NCBI GenBank assembly: GCA_023393375.1
Contig: JAEWLI010000240.1
Location: 1 to 33,993 of the forward strand
Direction of reading: 5' to 3'
Origin: Bacteroidota bacterium
GTDB lineage: Bacteria > Bacteroidota > Bacteroidia > Cytophagales > Cyclobacteriaceae
DNA: 33,993 bases
The notes under the pieces are model-generated. The model searched no databases. It was not told where the DNA came from and was given only the letters and a program-made list of their open reading frames with translations. The position numbers and the translations under genes were made by a program. Below are positions 24,814 through 33,671 of this stretch, one piece after another; within the stretch, counting starts at the first letter, position 1, and every line of letters starts with the position of its first letter.

Positions 24814-25746
24814 CTAAAATCTGGGCAAATGAATATTTCCCAACATGCAGCGTACACTTCCTCCGCCGTATTGTTCTATTGTGGGGATATGAGCTTTTAA
24901 AATAGTAGTATATTTCTCAATTTTCTCAATCTGATCAGGAAGCAGGGATTGATAAGCGGTTGTTGACATTACCAATAAGGATTGTCCTGATTGTGATCTT
25001 AATTGAAGCATATTTCCTGCGAAGGCATACATTTGTTCGTAAGACAAAGATATTACTTCATGTCCGGTCAGAGACAATCGATCAAGAACCCTGTTTCTTT
25101 CTTTTCTGTCTTTGATAGCAATATCACAAATTACAGTAAACTGATGTCCTATATTCATCAGCACATTGGTATGATAAATTTCCATTCCATTTTTGTCAAC
25201 AGCCGTACAGGTTTCAGTGTCCATTGACAGTTGATTGGCTACAATTTGTAGTACTTCAGGATCTGTGCGTGGTGAAATGCAGGCATAAATTATTTTATTG
25301 ACATAATCGATCACCATACTGCCGGTACTTTCAAGAAACTTATCAGTTTCTTCAAATTTAGAATAATCCAATAACCGATCGATTTTGAATTGCTGATGAT
25401 TGATTTCTTCCAATACTTCGAGCCTTCGTTCCAACCTACGATTAGGTGCCATCATGGGATATAAGATTACCGTTCCATCATGGTGAAAGGAGATCCAGTT
25501 ATTGCAAAAAACAGCGTCTGGTTTGGTAGGAGGGGCAGTATCATTAATGGTTATCACATTTACCCCATGTTGTGACAGAAGCTTCTTCAAATCATCAAAT
25601 TCCTTTAAACCCTTTTGGGTAATATTTTGCTGGTCTTCAGGGCGAACCTGAAAAGCATTTGAACTTGCTGTTTGTTCATTGAAGCCGAAAGATACAGGTC
25701 TGACCATCATCACCGCATCCGCAGCCTGTATCTGTAAAGATTTCAT
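24814..25746 (-). CDS. CtlX-like arginine deiminase-related protein
   Basis: 310 residues of the guanidino-group-modifying (amidinotransferase/ADI) fold. Visible are VMMVRPVSFGFNEQTA at the N-terminus, PDAVFCNNWISFHHDGTVIL, YPMMAPNRRLERR and the C-terminal catalytic cysteine C300 in GGGSVRCMLGNIHLP. CtlX was named for citrulline utilisation; the exact substrate (arginine, citrulline or related) is uncertain. Its ATG overlaps the hisIE stop by one base (TAATG), so the two are translationally coupled. No other arginine or citrulline genes are in the window. Confidence 0.88.
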   Translation of the reverse strand: MKSLQIQAADAVMMVRPVSFGFNEQTASSNAFQVRPEDQQNITQKGLKEFDDLKKLLSQHGVNVITINDTAPPTKPDAVFCNNWISFHHDGTVILYPMMAPNRRLERRLEVLEEINHQQFKIDRLLDYSKFEETDKFLESTGSMVIDYVNKIIYACISPRTDPEVLQIVANQLSMDTETCTAVDKNGMEIYHTNVLMNIGHQFTVICDIAIKDRKERNRVLDRLSLTGHEVISLSYEQMYAFAGNMLQLRSQSGQSLLVMSTTAYQSLLPDQIEKIEKYTTILKAHIPTIEQYGGGSVRCMLGNIHLPRF

Positions 25747-26351
25747 TATTTATGTCTGCTCTCCAATATACCAACTACATCATCTAGATCAATGTTTTTA
25801 GCCTCAAGTAAAACCATCAGGTGAAAGATCAGGTCGGCTGCCTCATTCTTAAAAAGATCATCATTTTGATCCTTGGCCTCTATTACCAATTCTACGGCTT
25901 CTTCACCCACTTTCTGCGCTACTTTATTGATTCCTTTTTTAAAAAGTGAGCTGGTATAAGATGCATCGGTGGGATTACTTTTTCTTTGATGGATTACTTC
26001 TTTAAGATGATTTAGAAAAGTCAGTCCTTTGTTATTATTTTCATCGAAACAAGTATCAGCACCGGTGTGGCACACAGGACCCTGAGGTTCAACTTTAATT
26101 AATAAGGTATCCCCATCACAATCTACTTTGATTTCCTTTACATGAAGAAAATTGGAAGATGTTTCCCCTTTCGTCCATAGCCTGTTTTTAGTGCGGCTAA
26201 AAAACGTTACTTTCCCCTCGGTCAACGTTTTTTGATAAGCATCCTCATTCATAAATCCCAACATCAATACCTTGTTGGTATAACTGTCCTGAATGATAGC
26301 GGGAAGTAATCCATTCCCTTTATTGAAATCAAGTGCTTTATTACTATCCAT
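25746..26351 (-). CDS. hisIE: Bifunctional phosphoribosyl-AMP cyclohydrolase / phosphoribosyl-ATP pyrophosphatase
   Basis: 201 residues from ATG 26351 (MDSNKALDFNKGNGLLP). The HisI domain (about 1-110) has DCDGD (77-81) and the zinc cysteines C78, C94 and C101 in GPVCHTGADTCF. The HisE domain (about 115-201) has KVGEEAVELVIEA and NEAADLIFHLMVLL. It carries out the second and third steps of histidine synthesis. The frame is open 14 codons further up to ATG 26393, but those residues are outside the domain and lack conservation. No other his gene is here; the partner in the operon is the CtlX-like gene. Confidence 0.94.
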   Translation of the reverse strand: MDSNKALDFNKGNGLLPAIIQDSYTNKVLMLGFMNEDAYQKTLTEGKVTFFSRTKNRLWTKGETSSNFLHVKEIKVDCDGDTLLIKVEPQGPVCHTGADTCFDENNNKGLTFLNHLKEVIHQRKSNPTDASYTSSLFKKGINKVAQKVGEEAVELVIEAKDQNDDLFKNEAADLIFHLMVLLEAKNIDLDDVVGILESRHK

Positions 26352-26579
26352 ATTTGACAAATCGTCAGTTCTAAATGCTAAAATAAAATGCAAGTTTAAA
26401 ATATTATTTTCATTCCTTTAAACATATTGGGCAAATCATGGTAATTTGATAGGTAGATTACATTTTTCCCAAAACATCCAATATTTGAAAAATACGGCAT
26501 GGTTTAAGCTTATTAATCAATATTTGCTGGAAAGCAGCGTTAGGTTTTAGTTAGTTTTTTATATATTGAATCTTTATTT

Positions 26580-28964
26580 GTGAACAGGTATTTAGTTAGA
26601 CTTAAGCTTATTTTTTTAGAGATTAGGAGAAGGGCTAAGCAAATCCCTCCTAAAAAGTGGGTTTTAATAGGATCAGGATCATTACTGATCATCATTTTAA
26701 TTGGAGGAATCTCTTTCTTTTTGATGGTGAGGAATGGATTTTATGGGAACTTGCCTACATATGGTGATTTAGAAATCATACAGAATAATATAGCTTCAGA
26801 ACTCTATTCAGATGATGAGAAACTCATAGGCAAATATTATATTCAGGAACGAACCCATACTCCATTGGAAAATATTTCTCCTCAGTTGGTGAATGCATTG
26901 ATAGCAACTGAAGACATTCGTTTCCACAAACATAAGGGCATTGATTACAGAGGATTAGGCCGAGTATTAATTAAGTCTATCCTTTTACAAAATGAAAGTG
27001 CCGGAGGAGGAAGCACGATCACACAGCAATTGGCCAAAAATCTGTTCCCCAGGCAAAGACATGGCCTTTTAACAATGCCGGTAAACAAAACCAAAGAAGC
27101 AATTATTGCCCGACGTCTTGAAAACATATATTCCAAAGAAGAGATTCTTGAACTGTATTTAAATACGGTTTCATTTGGTGATAATGCATTTGGGATAGAA
27201 ACGGCGGCTGAAAGATATTTTAGTGAAGATCCTTCAAATCTTTCCATACCCCAATCTGCTCTTTTAGTAGGAATGCTCAAAGCTACTTACAATTATAATC
27301 CACGAATAAATCCTGAATCTGCGGTAGCCAGAAGAAATCTTGTATTAAACCAAATGAAAAAATATGGTTATTTGGAAGAAAAGATAGCCGATTCCTTAAA
27401 ATCAACTCCTTTGGAGCTGAAATACACCAATCAAAATCATAGTGACGGACTGGCAGCATATTTTCGTGAGCAATTGCGGCTGGAGTTAGCAGGATTATTG
27501 AAAACCATAGAAAAGAAGGATGGCGGTACATATAATTTATATACAGATGGATTGAAAATTTACACTACCATCGATTCCCGGCTACAGCGATATGCTGAAG
27601 AAGCTATGCAGGAACACATGTCCCGGCTTCAAAAATCTTTCCTGCAACAATGGGGTAAAAACCTGCCATGGCAAAAAAACAATGAGATCGTTTCAAATGC
27701 CCTTTATCGTTCAGAAAAATACAAACATCTTAAAGCAAGCGGACTTCCGGAAGAGGAAATCAGGCAAGCATTTGAAAATGTAGCTCCTGTGACACTATTT
27801 ACCTGGGATGGAGAAATAGAGAAAGAAATGTCTGCTATGGACTCAATAAAACATTTTCTTAACTTTTTGAATGCAGGATTTTTGGTGATGGATACCCATA
27901 CAGGAGATGTAAGGGCCTGGGTTGGGGGAATAAATCACAAATACTTCAAGTATGATCATGTAAATGAACGCACCAAAAGACAGGCAGGCTCTACCTTTAA
28001 GCCCATTGCTTATGCAGCAGCCTTGGAGCAGGGAATGGATCCATGTGAATATCATGTGAATGAACAAAAGATTTATGAAGAATTTGAGGACTGGTCTCCG
28101 CGCAATTCCGATGGCAATTACGAAGGTTTTTATTCCATGCAGGGAGCACTTACCAATTCCATTAATACCATTTCTGTTGATTTGTTGTTGGAAACAGGCA
28201 TACAGAATACAATAGAAGTGGCAAAAGCGATGGGCATAAAAAGTAAAATGGAGCCAGTTCCTGCACTGGCATTAGGCTCCGCCAGTATTTCTTTGTATGA
28301 AATGGTATCCGCATATTGCACTTTTGCCAACAATGGTCATACGGTCAATCCTCGCTATATCACAAAAATAATGACCCGCAATGGTGAAGTTATTTATGAG
28401 AATGAAAATAAAGGTGGCAACAGGGCAATATCCAGAAGAACTGCTGAAATAATGCTCAACATGATGCAAGGTGTGGTAAATCAGGGTACTGCTGCGAGGC
28501 TGCGTTATCAGTATGGTATTTATAGTGATATTGCTGGCAAAACCGGTACTTCCCAAAACCAGGCCGATGGATGGTTTATCGGTGTAACACCTACGCTGAC
28601 AGCTGGGGTTTGGGTGGGAGCTGCTGATCCACGGATCCACTTTAGGACGCTTGATCTGGGGCAGGGGGCATCTACTGCCTTGCCCATTTATGGATTGTTT
28701 ATGCAAAAGATAATGAAGGATCAAGAGTTGAAAAGTTTAACCACAAAAAGATTCCCTTTAGCTTCTCCTGAAATATTAGCAGCACTGGATTGTGAACCTC
28801 ATAAAACCAGGTTGGAAATGGAGCCAGGTTTGTTTCAATTTCTGGATGATTTGCTTAGGAGAAATGAGGATTTACATAAAAACACAAAACCTCCCAGATA
28901 TCCTCCTAAAAAGGAAGAACAGAAAAAGAAACGGAACTTTTTTGACCGGCTATTTGGCAGATAA
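26580..28964 (+). CDS. Class A penicillin-binding protein (PBP1a-like bifunctional peptidoglycan synthase)
   Basis: 794 residues. A basic cytoplasmic N-terminus precedes one membrane anchor (about 27-50, WVLIGSGSLLIIILIGGISF). The GT51 glycosyltransferase has catalytic E111 in ATEDIRFHKHKG, GGGSTITQQLAKNLF (142-156) and E173. The transpeptidase domain has SXXK S471-TFK (RQAGSTFKP), SXN S527-I-N529, and KTG K654-TG (AGKTGTSQNQADGWF). The C-terminus is strongly basic (PPKKEEQKKKRNFFDRLFGR). It polymerises and crosslinks periplasmic peptidoglycan. The start is GTG 26580; no in-frame ATG precedes the membrane anchor. The GTG abuts a TTTATTTG sequence, so promoter position and leader length are unclear. 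Confidence 0.96.
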   Translation: MNRYLVRLKLIFLEIRRRAKQIPPKKWVLIGSGSLLIIILIGGISFFLMVRNGFYGNLPTYGDLEIIQNNIASELYSDDEKLIGKYYIQERTHTPLENISPQLVNALIATEDIRFHKHKGIDYRGLGRVLIKSILLQNESAGGGSTITQQLAKNLFPRQRHGLLTMPVNKTKEAIIARRLENIYSKEEILELYLNTVSFGDNAFGIETAAERYFSEDPSNLSIPQSALLVGMLKATYNYNPRINPESAVARRNLVLNQMKKYGYLEEKIADSLKSTPLELKYTNQNHSDGLAAYFREQLRLELAGLLKTIEKKDGGTYNLYTDGLKIYTTIDSRLQRYAEEAMQEHMSRLQKSFLQQWGKNLPWQKNNEIVSNALYRSEKYKHLKASGLPEEEIRQAFENVAPVTLFTWDGEIEKEMSAMDSIKHFLNFLNAGFLVMDTHTGDVRAWVGGINHKYFKYDHVNERTKRQAGSTFKPIAYAAALEQGMDPCEYHVNEQKIYEEFEDWSPRNSDGNYEGFYSMQGALTNSINTISVDLLLETGIQNTIEVAKAMGIKSKMEPVPALALGSASISLYEMVSAYCTFANNGHTVNPRYITKIMTRNGEVIYENENKGGNRAISRRTAEIMLNMMQGVVNQGTAARLRYQYGIYSDIAGKTGTSQNQADGWFIGVTPTLTAGVWVGAADPRIHFRTLDLGQGASTALPIYGLFMQKIMKDQELKSLTTKRFPLASPEILAALDCEPHKTRLEMEPGLFQFLDDLLRRNEDLHKNTKPPRYPPKKEEQKKKRNFFDRLFGR

Positions 28965-29220
28965 TGAATATCATTTATTGATAGTGGGTGTAGGGTTTAT
29001 TGCGAAATGTGCTTATGGATTGAATTAATCTTCGTTGATCGAAAAAACTTATTTATTGCTGTCACAGAGAGTAACCAGTAAAAATTTCCCTCATTTTTTT
29101 AACCCCTTAATTGTCAGGTGGTTATTCATGGTAAAGATTTTGTCCATATTAAATACCATCCGGTTGTTACTAAAGTAAGGTAATGCTGTAAAAATACAAT
29201 TTATTTTCTTTGTCCTCCTG

Positions 29221-29228
29221 TACTTTTG
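29221..29228 (+). promoter_or_regulatory. -7 element of the 45-residue lipoprotein gene
   Basis: TACTTTTG matches TAnnTTTG exactly, 17 bp before the ATG at 29246. The preceding 250 bp (28965-29220) hold no other feature I can support. Confidence 0.5.
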
Positions 29229-29245
29229 AGTAAAAGACAACTAAA

Positions 29246-29383
29246 ATGAAAAAGCTAACAGGGATTATCATTCTAGGAATATTTGTATTATGCCAGGCAG
29301 GTTGTGCAAGTGAAAAAATCAATGTGGATGGAAAATCCTATTCCGTTCATAAGATCAATCAGAAACCGAGTACATCTTATTAA
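29246..29383 (+). CDS. Tiny predicted lipoprotein (45 residues)
   Basis: ATG 29246 to TAA 29383. MKKLTGIIILGIFVLCQAGC is a lipoprotein-type signal peptide with Cys20 as the likely acylated residue. The -3 position is Gln, which is unusual for a lipobox. The 25-residue mature part (CASEKINVDGKSYSV, then HKINQKPSTSY) is hydrophilic. Function unknown. An exact -7 promoter element just upstream supports it as a real gene. It is not related in sequence to the lipoprotein at 4441-4569 beyond the signal. Confidence 0.62.
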   Translation: MKKLTGIIILGIFVLCQAGCASEKINVDGKSYSVHKINQKPSTSY

Positions 29384-29444
29384 TCTTAATAATGAGTGGA
29401 GGTTATTATAAAATAGGAATGTTTTGCTAGCGAAGCAAATCAAC

Positions 29445-31358
29445 TTATCTCATCACTACATTTCCCAGAATTTTAGCCAATTCCATCTCCGACTTTTTCA
29501 ACTCATTGTGAATCATTAAATAATGATCTTGTTCCTCCTGAACTTCAGCCGATTTTAATTGTGCCATATTTTCTTGAATCAATTTTCTAACAATTCGAAG
29601 TTTTAATCTAAGAATATTGGTATAAGCTAAACTTTTTAAATTTTCGGTTTCTTTCGGAATGTGAATTTGATACTGCTCTGACCAATTCTTGCTGACCTCA
29701 TATTTATCACTGATAATATCGGCAACCACTTCCTTAAGTTCCTCGGTGCTGTTATCCATCAAATATTTGGCATCAATTACTTTTCCTTGAGTAAGATGGT
29801 ACTTAAAGATATCAAGGATTTCTTTATACACAGGAGAGATAAATTCGATATCCTCCAATTCCTCTAACAGATAATGATATAATTGGTATTCTTCTTCCAG
29901 TTGATTAATGCCGTAGCTGATAAGTATTCTAATACTTTCCCTTTCTTGTAAGGAAATGATATCATCTGAACTTAATACCTGTTCTTTTACCTCCTTAGTA
30001 ATATCTAGGTTGGCAGGTTCTTCATTTGAGGTAGTTTGATGTTTTTCTTTCCGGTTACGGATTATAATCTTATTTTGCTCGGCAATCAATACCGATTCGT
30101 CCATATCCAGCAATGTACTGCATTCTTTTATATATACATTTCGTTTGATCGAATCCGGAATTTTAACAATACTCTCTATAATTTCCCTGATAAATGCACT
30201 TTTTTTTATTGGATCATTAGCAACTTCTTTGGCAAACAGATTTAGTTTGAAAACTATAAAATCTTTGGTGTTGGAAATAAGGAATTGTTGAAATTCACTT
30301 GACCCGATTTTTCGGGAATAGCTATCAGGATCTTCTCCGTCGGGAAAAACAACCACCTTCACATTAAGGCCACTTTCCAGAATCATATCGATTCCTCTTA
30401 GAGAAGCTTTTATACCTGCAGTGTCACCATCATAAAGAACAGTTATATTTTCTGTAAACCTGCCGATTAATTTTATCTGTTCTTCGGTAAGGGACGTTCC
30501 TGATGAAGCAACCACATTTTCTACTCCTGAAAGATGGAGAGAAATCACATCTGTATAACCTTCTACCAAATAACAGTTGTCATGCTGGCGAATGGCTTGT
30601 TTTGCGTGATGGATACCATAAAGGATTTTACTTTTATGATAAATTTCAGTCTCAGGGGAATTTAAATACTTCGGTTGTTGGTCATGCTTTAAAACCCGTG
30701 CACCAAATGCAATAACTTTACCGGAAATATTGTGAATAGGGAACATAACCCTCCCCCTGAACCGATCGAAGACCTTACTTTCTTTTCGACTGATCAGACC
30801 CGCCTTTTCAAGAATATCAGCGGTGAAGCCATTGTTTGATGCATGTTGGTAATAATCATCCCATTTATCAAGGCTGAACCCCAATTCGAATTTCTTGATG
30901 ATTTGATGGGGAAAGCCACGTTCCTTAAATTAACTCAGACCTATGGTCATGCCATCTTCATGTTCCCATAATAGCTTTTTATAATAATCTTTGGCATGAT
31001 TTAATGCAATGAATAAGCTTTCCCGTTCATTCTGTTTTATTAGCTCTTCCTGTCCTTGTTGTTCTTCTTCTATTATTTCGATGCCATATTTCTGAGCAAG
31101 GAACCGGATAGCTTCAGCATAACCAATACCTTCAATTTCCATCACAAACGATATCGCATCTCCACCTTTTCCGCAACCAAAACATTTATAGATCCCTTTA
31201 TTAGGGGAAACTGAAAAGGATGGTGTTTTTTCATCGTGGAATGGGCAACAGGCAATCAGGTTTTGGCCTCTCTTTTTTAAAGTGATAAAATCTGACACCA
31301 CCTCTTCGATGCTTAACCTGTTTTGAACTTCCGATATGGTTTTTTGACTTATTTTCAA
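29445..31358 (-). pseudogene. dnaG: DNA primase gene interrupted by one in-frame TAA
   Basis: A single continuous frame of 637 codons encodes a complete DnaG except that codon 143 is TAA (30930-30932). The residues around it read GMTIGLS, stop, FKERGFPHQII; family members have Tyr there, so one base change (TAT or TAC to TAA) explains it, with no frameshift. The zinc domain is intact (C38, H41, C59, C62). The RNA-polymerase/TOPRIM domain is intact too: EGYTD at 266-270 and YDGDTAG at 309-315, matching E. coli E265, D269, D309 and D311 within one residue. The C-terminal helicase-binding region is present. The start is TTG 31358 (MKISQKTISEV); an upstream TTG lies inside the promoter. Primase is essential, so error, recoding or a split protein are all possible. 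Confidence 0.93.
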
Positions 31359-31379
31359 AAGCGTATTTATAAAACCATA

Positions 31380-31387
31380 CAAATCTA
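31380..31387 (-). promoter_or_regulatory. -7 element of dnaG
   Basis: The minus strand reads TAGATTTG, an exact TAnnTTTG match, 21 bp upstream of the TTG start at 31358. It lies downstream of the pckG terminator, as an independent dnaG promoter should. Confidence 0.55.
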
Positions 31388-31432
31388 TGAAATGACTATG
31401 ATATGATAGGAAATAAAAAAAGAAAGGAAATA

Positions 31433-31459
31433 AAAAAAGCCGCTGGGGGCGGCTTTTTT
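31433..31459 (-). terminator. Intrinsic terminator of pckG
   Basis: A perfect 11-bp stem, AAAAAAGCCGC / GCGGCTTTTTT, with a 5-nt loop sits 18 bp after the pckG stop. The minus strand continues TTTTTTTATTTCC after the G+C stem. Confidence 0.92.
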
Positions 31460-31477
31460 CGAAATGATATTAATTGA

Positions 31478-33271
31478 TTATTTATTTAATCTAGCTTTCA
31501 GTTCATCCAACTGACTTCTGACTGCTTTTGGAAGTCTGTCTCCAAATTTATCAAAATATTCAGTTATACCTTCAGCTTCTAATTGCCATTCTTCTTTTTT
31601 CACTGACAGTAGATCATCCATTTTATCAGCTACTTTTTCAATACCTTTGATATTGATGTCAGAAGTTTTTGGAACATATCCAATAGCTGTACTTTCTGCA
31701 CTTACTGCATCATCACAACGATTAAATATCCATTCCAACACACGAATATTGTCACCAAAACCTGGCCAGATAAACTTACCATTTTCATCTTTACGGAACC
31801 AGTTGGAATTAAAGATTTTCGGCAACTTAGTTTTATCTGGTGCAGTTTCACCGATTTTGATCCAATGACCAAAGTAATCAGCCATATTATAACCAATAAA
31901 TGGAAGCATAGCAAATGGATCACGACGAACACCTGCTTTTAATCCGATAGCAGCTGCAGTTACTTCAGATCCTACTATTGTTCCCATGAAAACACCATGG
32001 TTCCAGTCAAATGCCTGATAAACCAAAGGAACAGTAGATGGCCTACGACCACCAAATAAAATAGCCGAAATTGGAACTCCTGCTGGATCTTCCCAGTTAG
32101 CATCGATTACCGGACACTGACTTGCAGGTGCTGTAAAACGAGCATTCGGATGAGCACAAGGTTCATTACTGTTTATATCGTGAACTTTGTTTTTCCAGTT
32201 AATCGTACCCTCTGGCATATCGTGACCAATTCCTTCCCACCATACATCTCCGTCAGGAGTTAAGCCAACGTTTGTAAATATGGTATTGCTTTCGCAGGTA
32301 AGCATGGCATTTGGATTGGTATCCATAGAAGTAAATGGAGCTACACCAAAGAAACCTGCTTCTGGGTTAATTGCATATAACCTTCCATCTTTTCCGAACT
32401 TCATCCAGGCGATGTCATCACCTACTACTTCAACTTTCCAACCTGGAATGGTAGGTATCAACATTGCTAAGTTGGTTTTACCACAAGCACTTGGGAAAGC
32501 CGCTGCAACATATTTTTTCTTACCTTCAGGGTTGGTAATTCCCATGATTAACATATGCTCTGCCATCCAGCCTTGTTCACGGGCCATCGCTGAAGCAATA
32601 CGTAAAGCAAAACATTTCTTTCCTAAAAGAGCATTTCCACCATATCCTGATCCATATGACCAGATTTCTTTAGTTTCAGGAAAGTGAGTGATATATTTTT
32701 TTTCAATAGGAGCGCAAGGCCATTTAACATCTTTCTGACCAGCCTCAAGAGGAGCACCCAATGAGTGTACGCAAGGTACAAATTCACCATCTGTTCCTAA
32801 GACATCCAATACAGCTTTACCTATCCTGGTCATAAGGCGCATATTTACAACGACATATGGTGATTCAGTAACTTGTACCCCAATATGAGAAATATTAGAT
32901 CCAAGTGGGCCCATGCTAAAAGGAATCACATACATAGTGCGGCCTTTCATGCTTCCTTTGTAAAGTGCTTTCAAGGTAGCTTTCATTTCAGTAGGATCAG
33001 CCCAGTTATTAGTAATACCGGCATCTTCTTTTTTAGGCGAACAGATATAAGTTCTGTCTTCTACCCGGGCTACATCTGATGGATCTGACTGGAAATAATA
33101 ACTGTTTTTTCTCTTGCTATCATTTAATTTTATTGCAGTGCCGTTGGCAACCATTTCGTCGAGCAGTTTTTGATTTTCTGCTTCAGACCCGTCACACCAA
33201 TGTACCTTATCGGCCTGCATCCATTCAGCCCATTCCTGTACCCATGCATTTAATTTTTTGTGTTGTGTCAT
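31478..33271 (-). CDS. pckG: Phosphoenolpyruvate carboxykinase (GTP)
   Basis: 597 residues, the length of the GTP-dependent class. It converts oxaloacetate and GTP to PEP, GDP and CO2 in gluconeogenesis. The kinase P-loop is AAFPSACGKTNLAML (257-271) with the reactive Cys C263. The oxaloacetate-binding RTMYVIPFSMGPLGSNISHI and the C-terminal FGGRRPSTVPLVYQ and NWFRKDENGKFIWPGFGDN are diagnostic, and differ from the ATP-type PckA. Single-gene transcript: own promoter upstream, own terminator downstream. Many gut Bacteroidetes use the ATP type instead. Confidence 0.97.
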   Translation of the reverse strand: MTQHKKLNAWVQEWAEWMQADKVHWCDGSEAENQKLLDEMVANGTAIKLNDSKRKNSYYFQSDPSDVARVEDRTYICSPKKEDAGITNNWADPTEMKATLKALYKGSMKGRTMYVIPFSMGPLGSNISHIGVQVTESPYVVVNMRLMTRIGKAVLDVLGTDGEFVPCVHSLGAPLEAGQKDVKWPCAPIEKKYITHFPETKEIWSYGSGYGGNALLGKKCFALRIASAMAREQGWMAEHMLIMGITNPEGKKKYVAAAFPSACGKTNLAMLIPTIPGWKVEVVGDDIAWMKFGKDGRLYAINPEAGFFGVAPFTSMDTNPNAMLTCESNTIFTNVGLTPDGDVWWEGIGHDMPEGTINWKNKVHDINSNEPCAHPNARFTAPASQCPVIDANWEDPAGVPISAILFGGRRPSTVPLVYQAFDWNHGVFMGTIVGSEVTAAAIGLKAGVRRDPFAMLPFIGYNMADYFGHWIKIGETAPDKTKLPKIFNSNWFRKDENGKFIWPGFGDNIRVLEWIFNRCDDAVSAESTAIGYVPKTSDINIKGIEKVADKMDDLLSVKKEEWQLEAEGITEYFDKFGDRLPKAVRSQLDELKARLNK

Positions 33272-33326
33272 AAATATAGAATTTAGCGTTAGTAATTACT
33301 TTTTGTATTTTTCCTTAATTGCGCCG

Positions 33327-33334
33327 CAAAGATA
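33327..33334 (-). promoter_or_regulatory. -7 element of pckG
   Basis: The minus strand reads TATCTTTG, an exact TAnnTTTG match, followed by CGGCGCAA. It lies 55 bp before the ATG. The DNA beyond (to 33494) is very AT-rich and holds nothing else I can identify. Confidence 0.6.
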
Positions 33335-33494
33335 ATTCATAAGTTTTAAATAAAAATATTTTAAAAATTCTTTTAAGCATTAATATAAAATTTAAACATT
33401 TGCAAATAACTAATAATAAATCCATTATATAAGTATTAGAAGCGATTAAATTTCCCCGCTGATAGCAAATATTTAAAAAATGCGACTACCATGG

Positions 33495-33671
33495 TCATTG
33501 AAAAAATTTAATATTTGATTCGCTTTTTGTTATAAGATTATACCAGGATTCGTTATTGTCACCAACATTATCAATATGATAAAGCTTTTTACGTGCTTCA
33601 ATAATATCATTATTAAAAATAGGTCGAGAAAATAGTGTTGATTTGCTGATTTTTCTACTAAATATAATCAT
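33495..33671 (-). CDS. Possible 58-residue protein
   Basis: ATG 33671 to TGA 33495. The N-terminus is basic (MIIFSRKISKSTLFSRPIFN), followed by a helical, charged NDIIEARKKLYHIDN and a short SWYNLITKSESNIKFFQ end. The composition looks protein-like in otherwise AT-rich DNA, with no signal peptide or membrane segment. No promoter element or relative is recognised, so this is tentative. Confidence 0.35.
   Translation of the reverse strand: MIIFSRKISKSTLFSRPIFNNDIIEARKKLYHIDNVGDNNESWYNLITKSESNIKFFQ

Noticed and set aside
29420..29436. Hairpin TTTGCT / AGCAAA after the small lipoprotein
   Set aside because: Only 6 bp of mostly A-T pairs and no T run on either side; not a convincing terminator.
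29445..31358. dnaG frameshift
   Set aside because: Both halves are in the same frame; 15 homologous codons between the TAA and the next start codon translate correctly, so it is a nonsense codon, not an indel.
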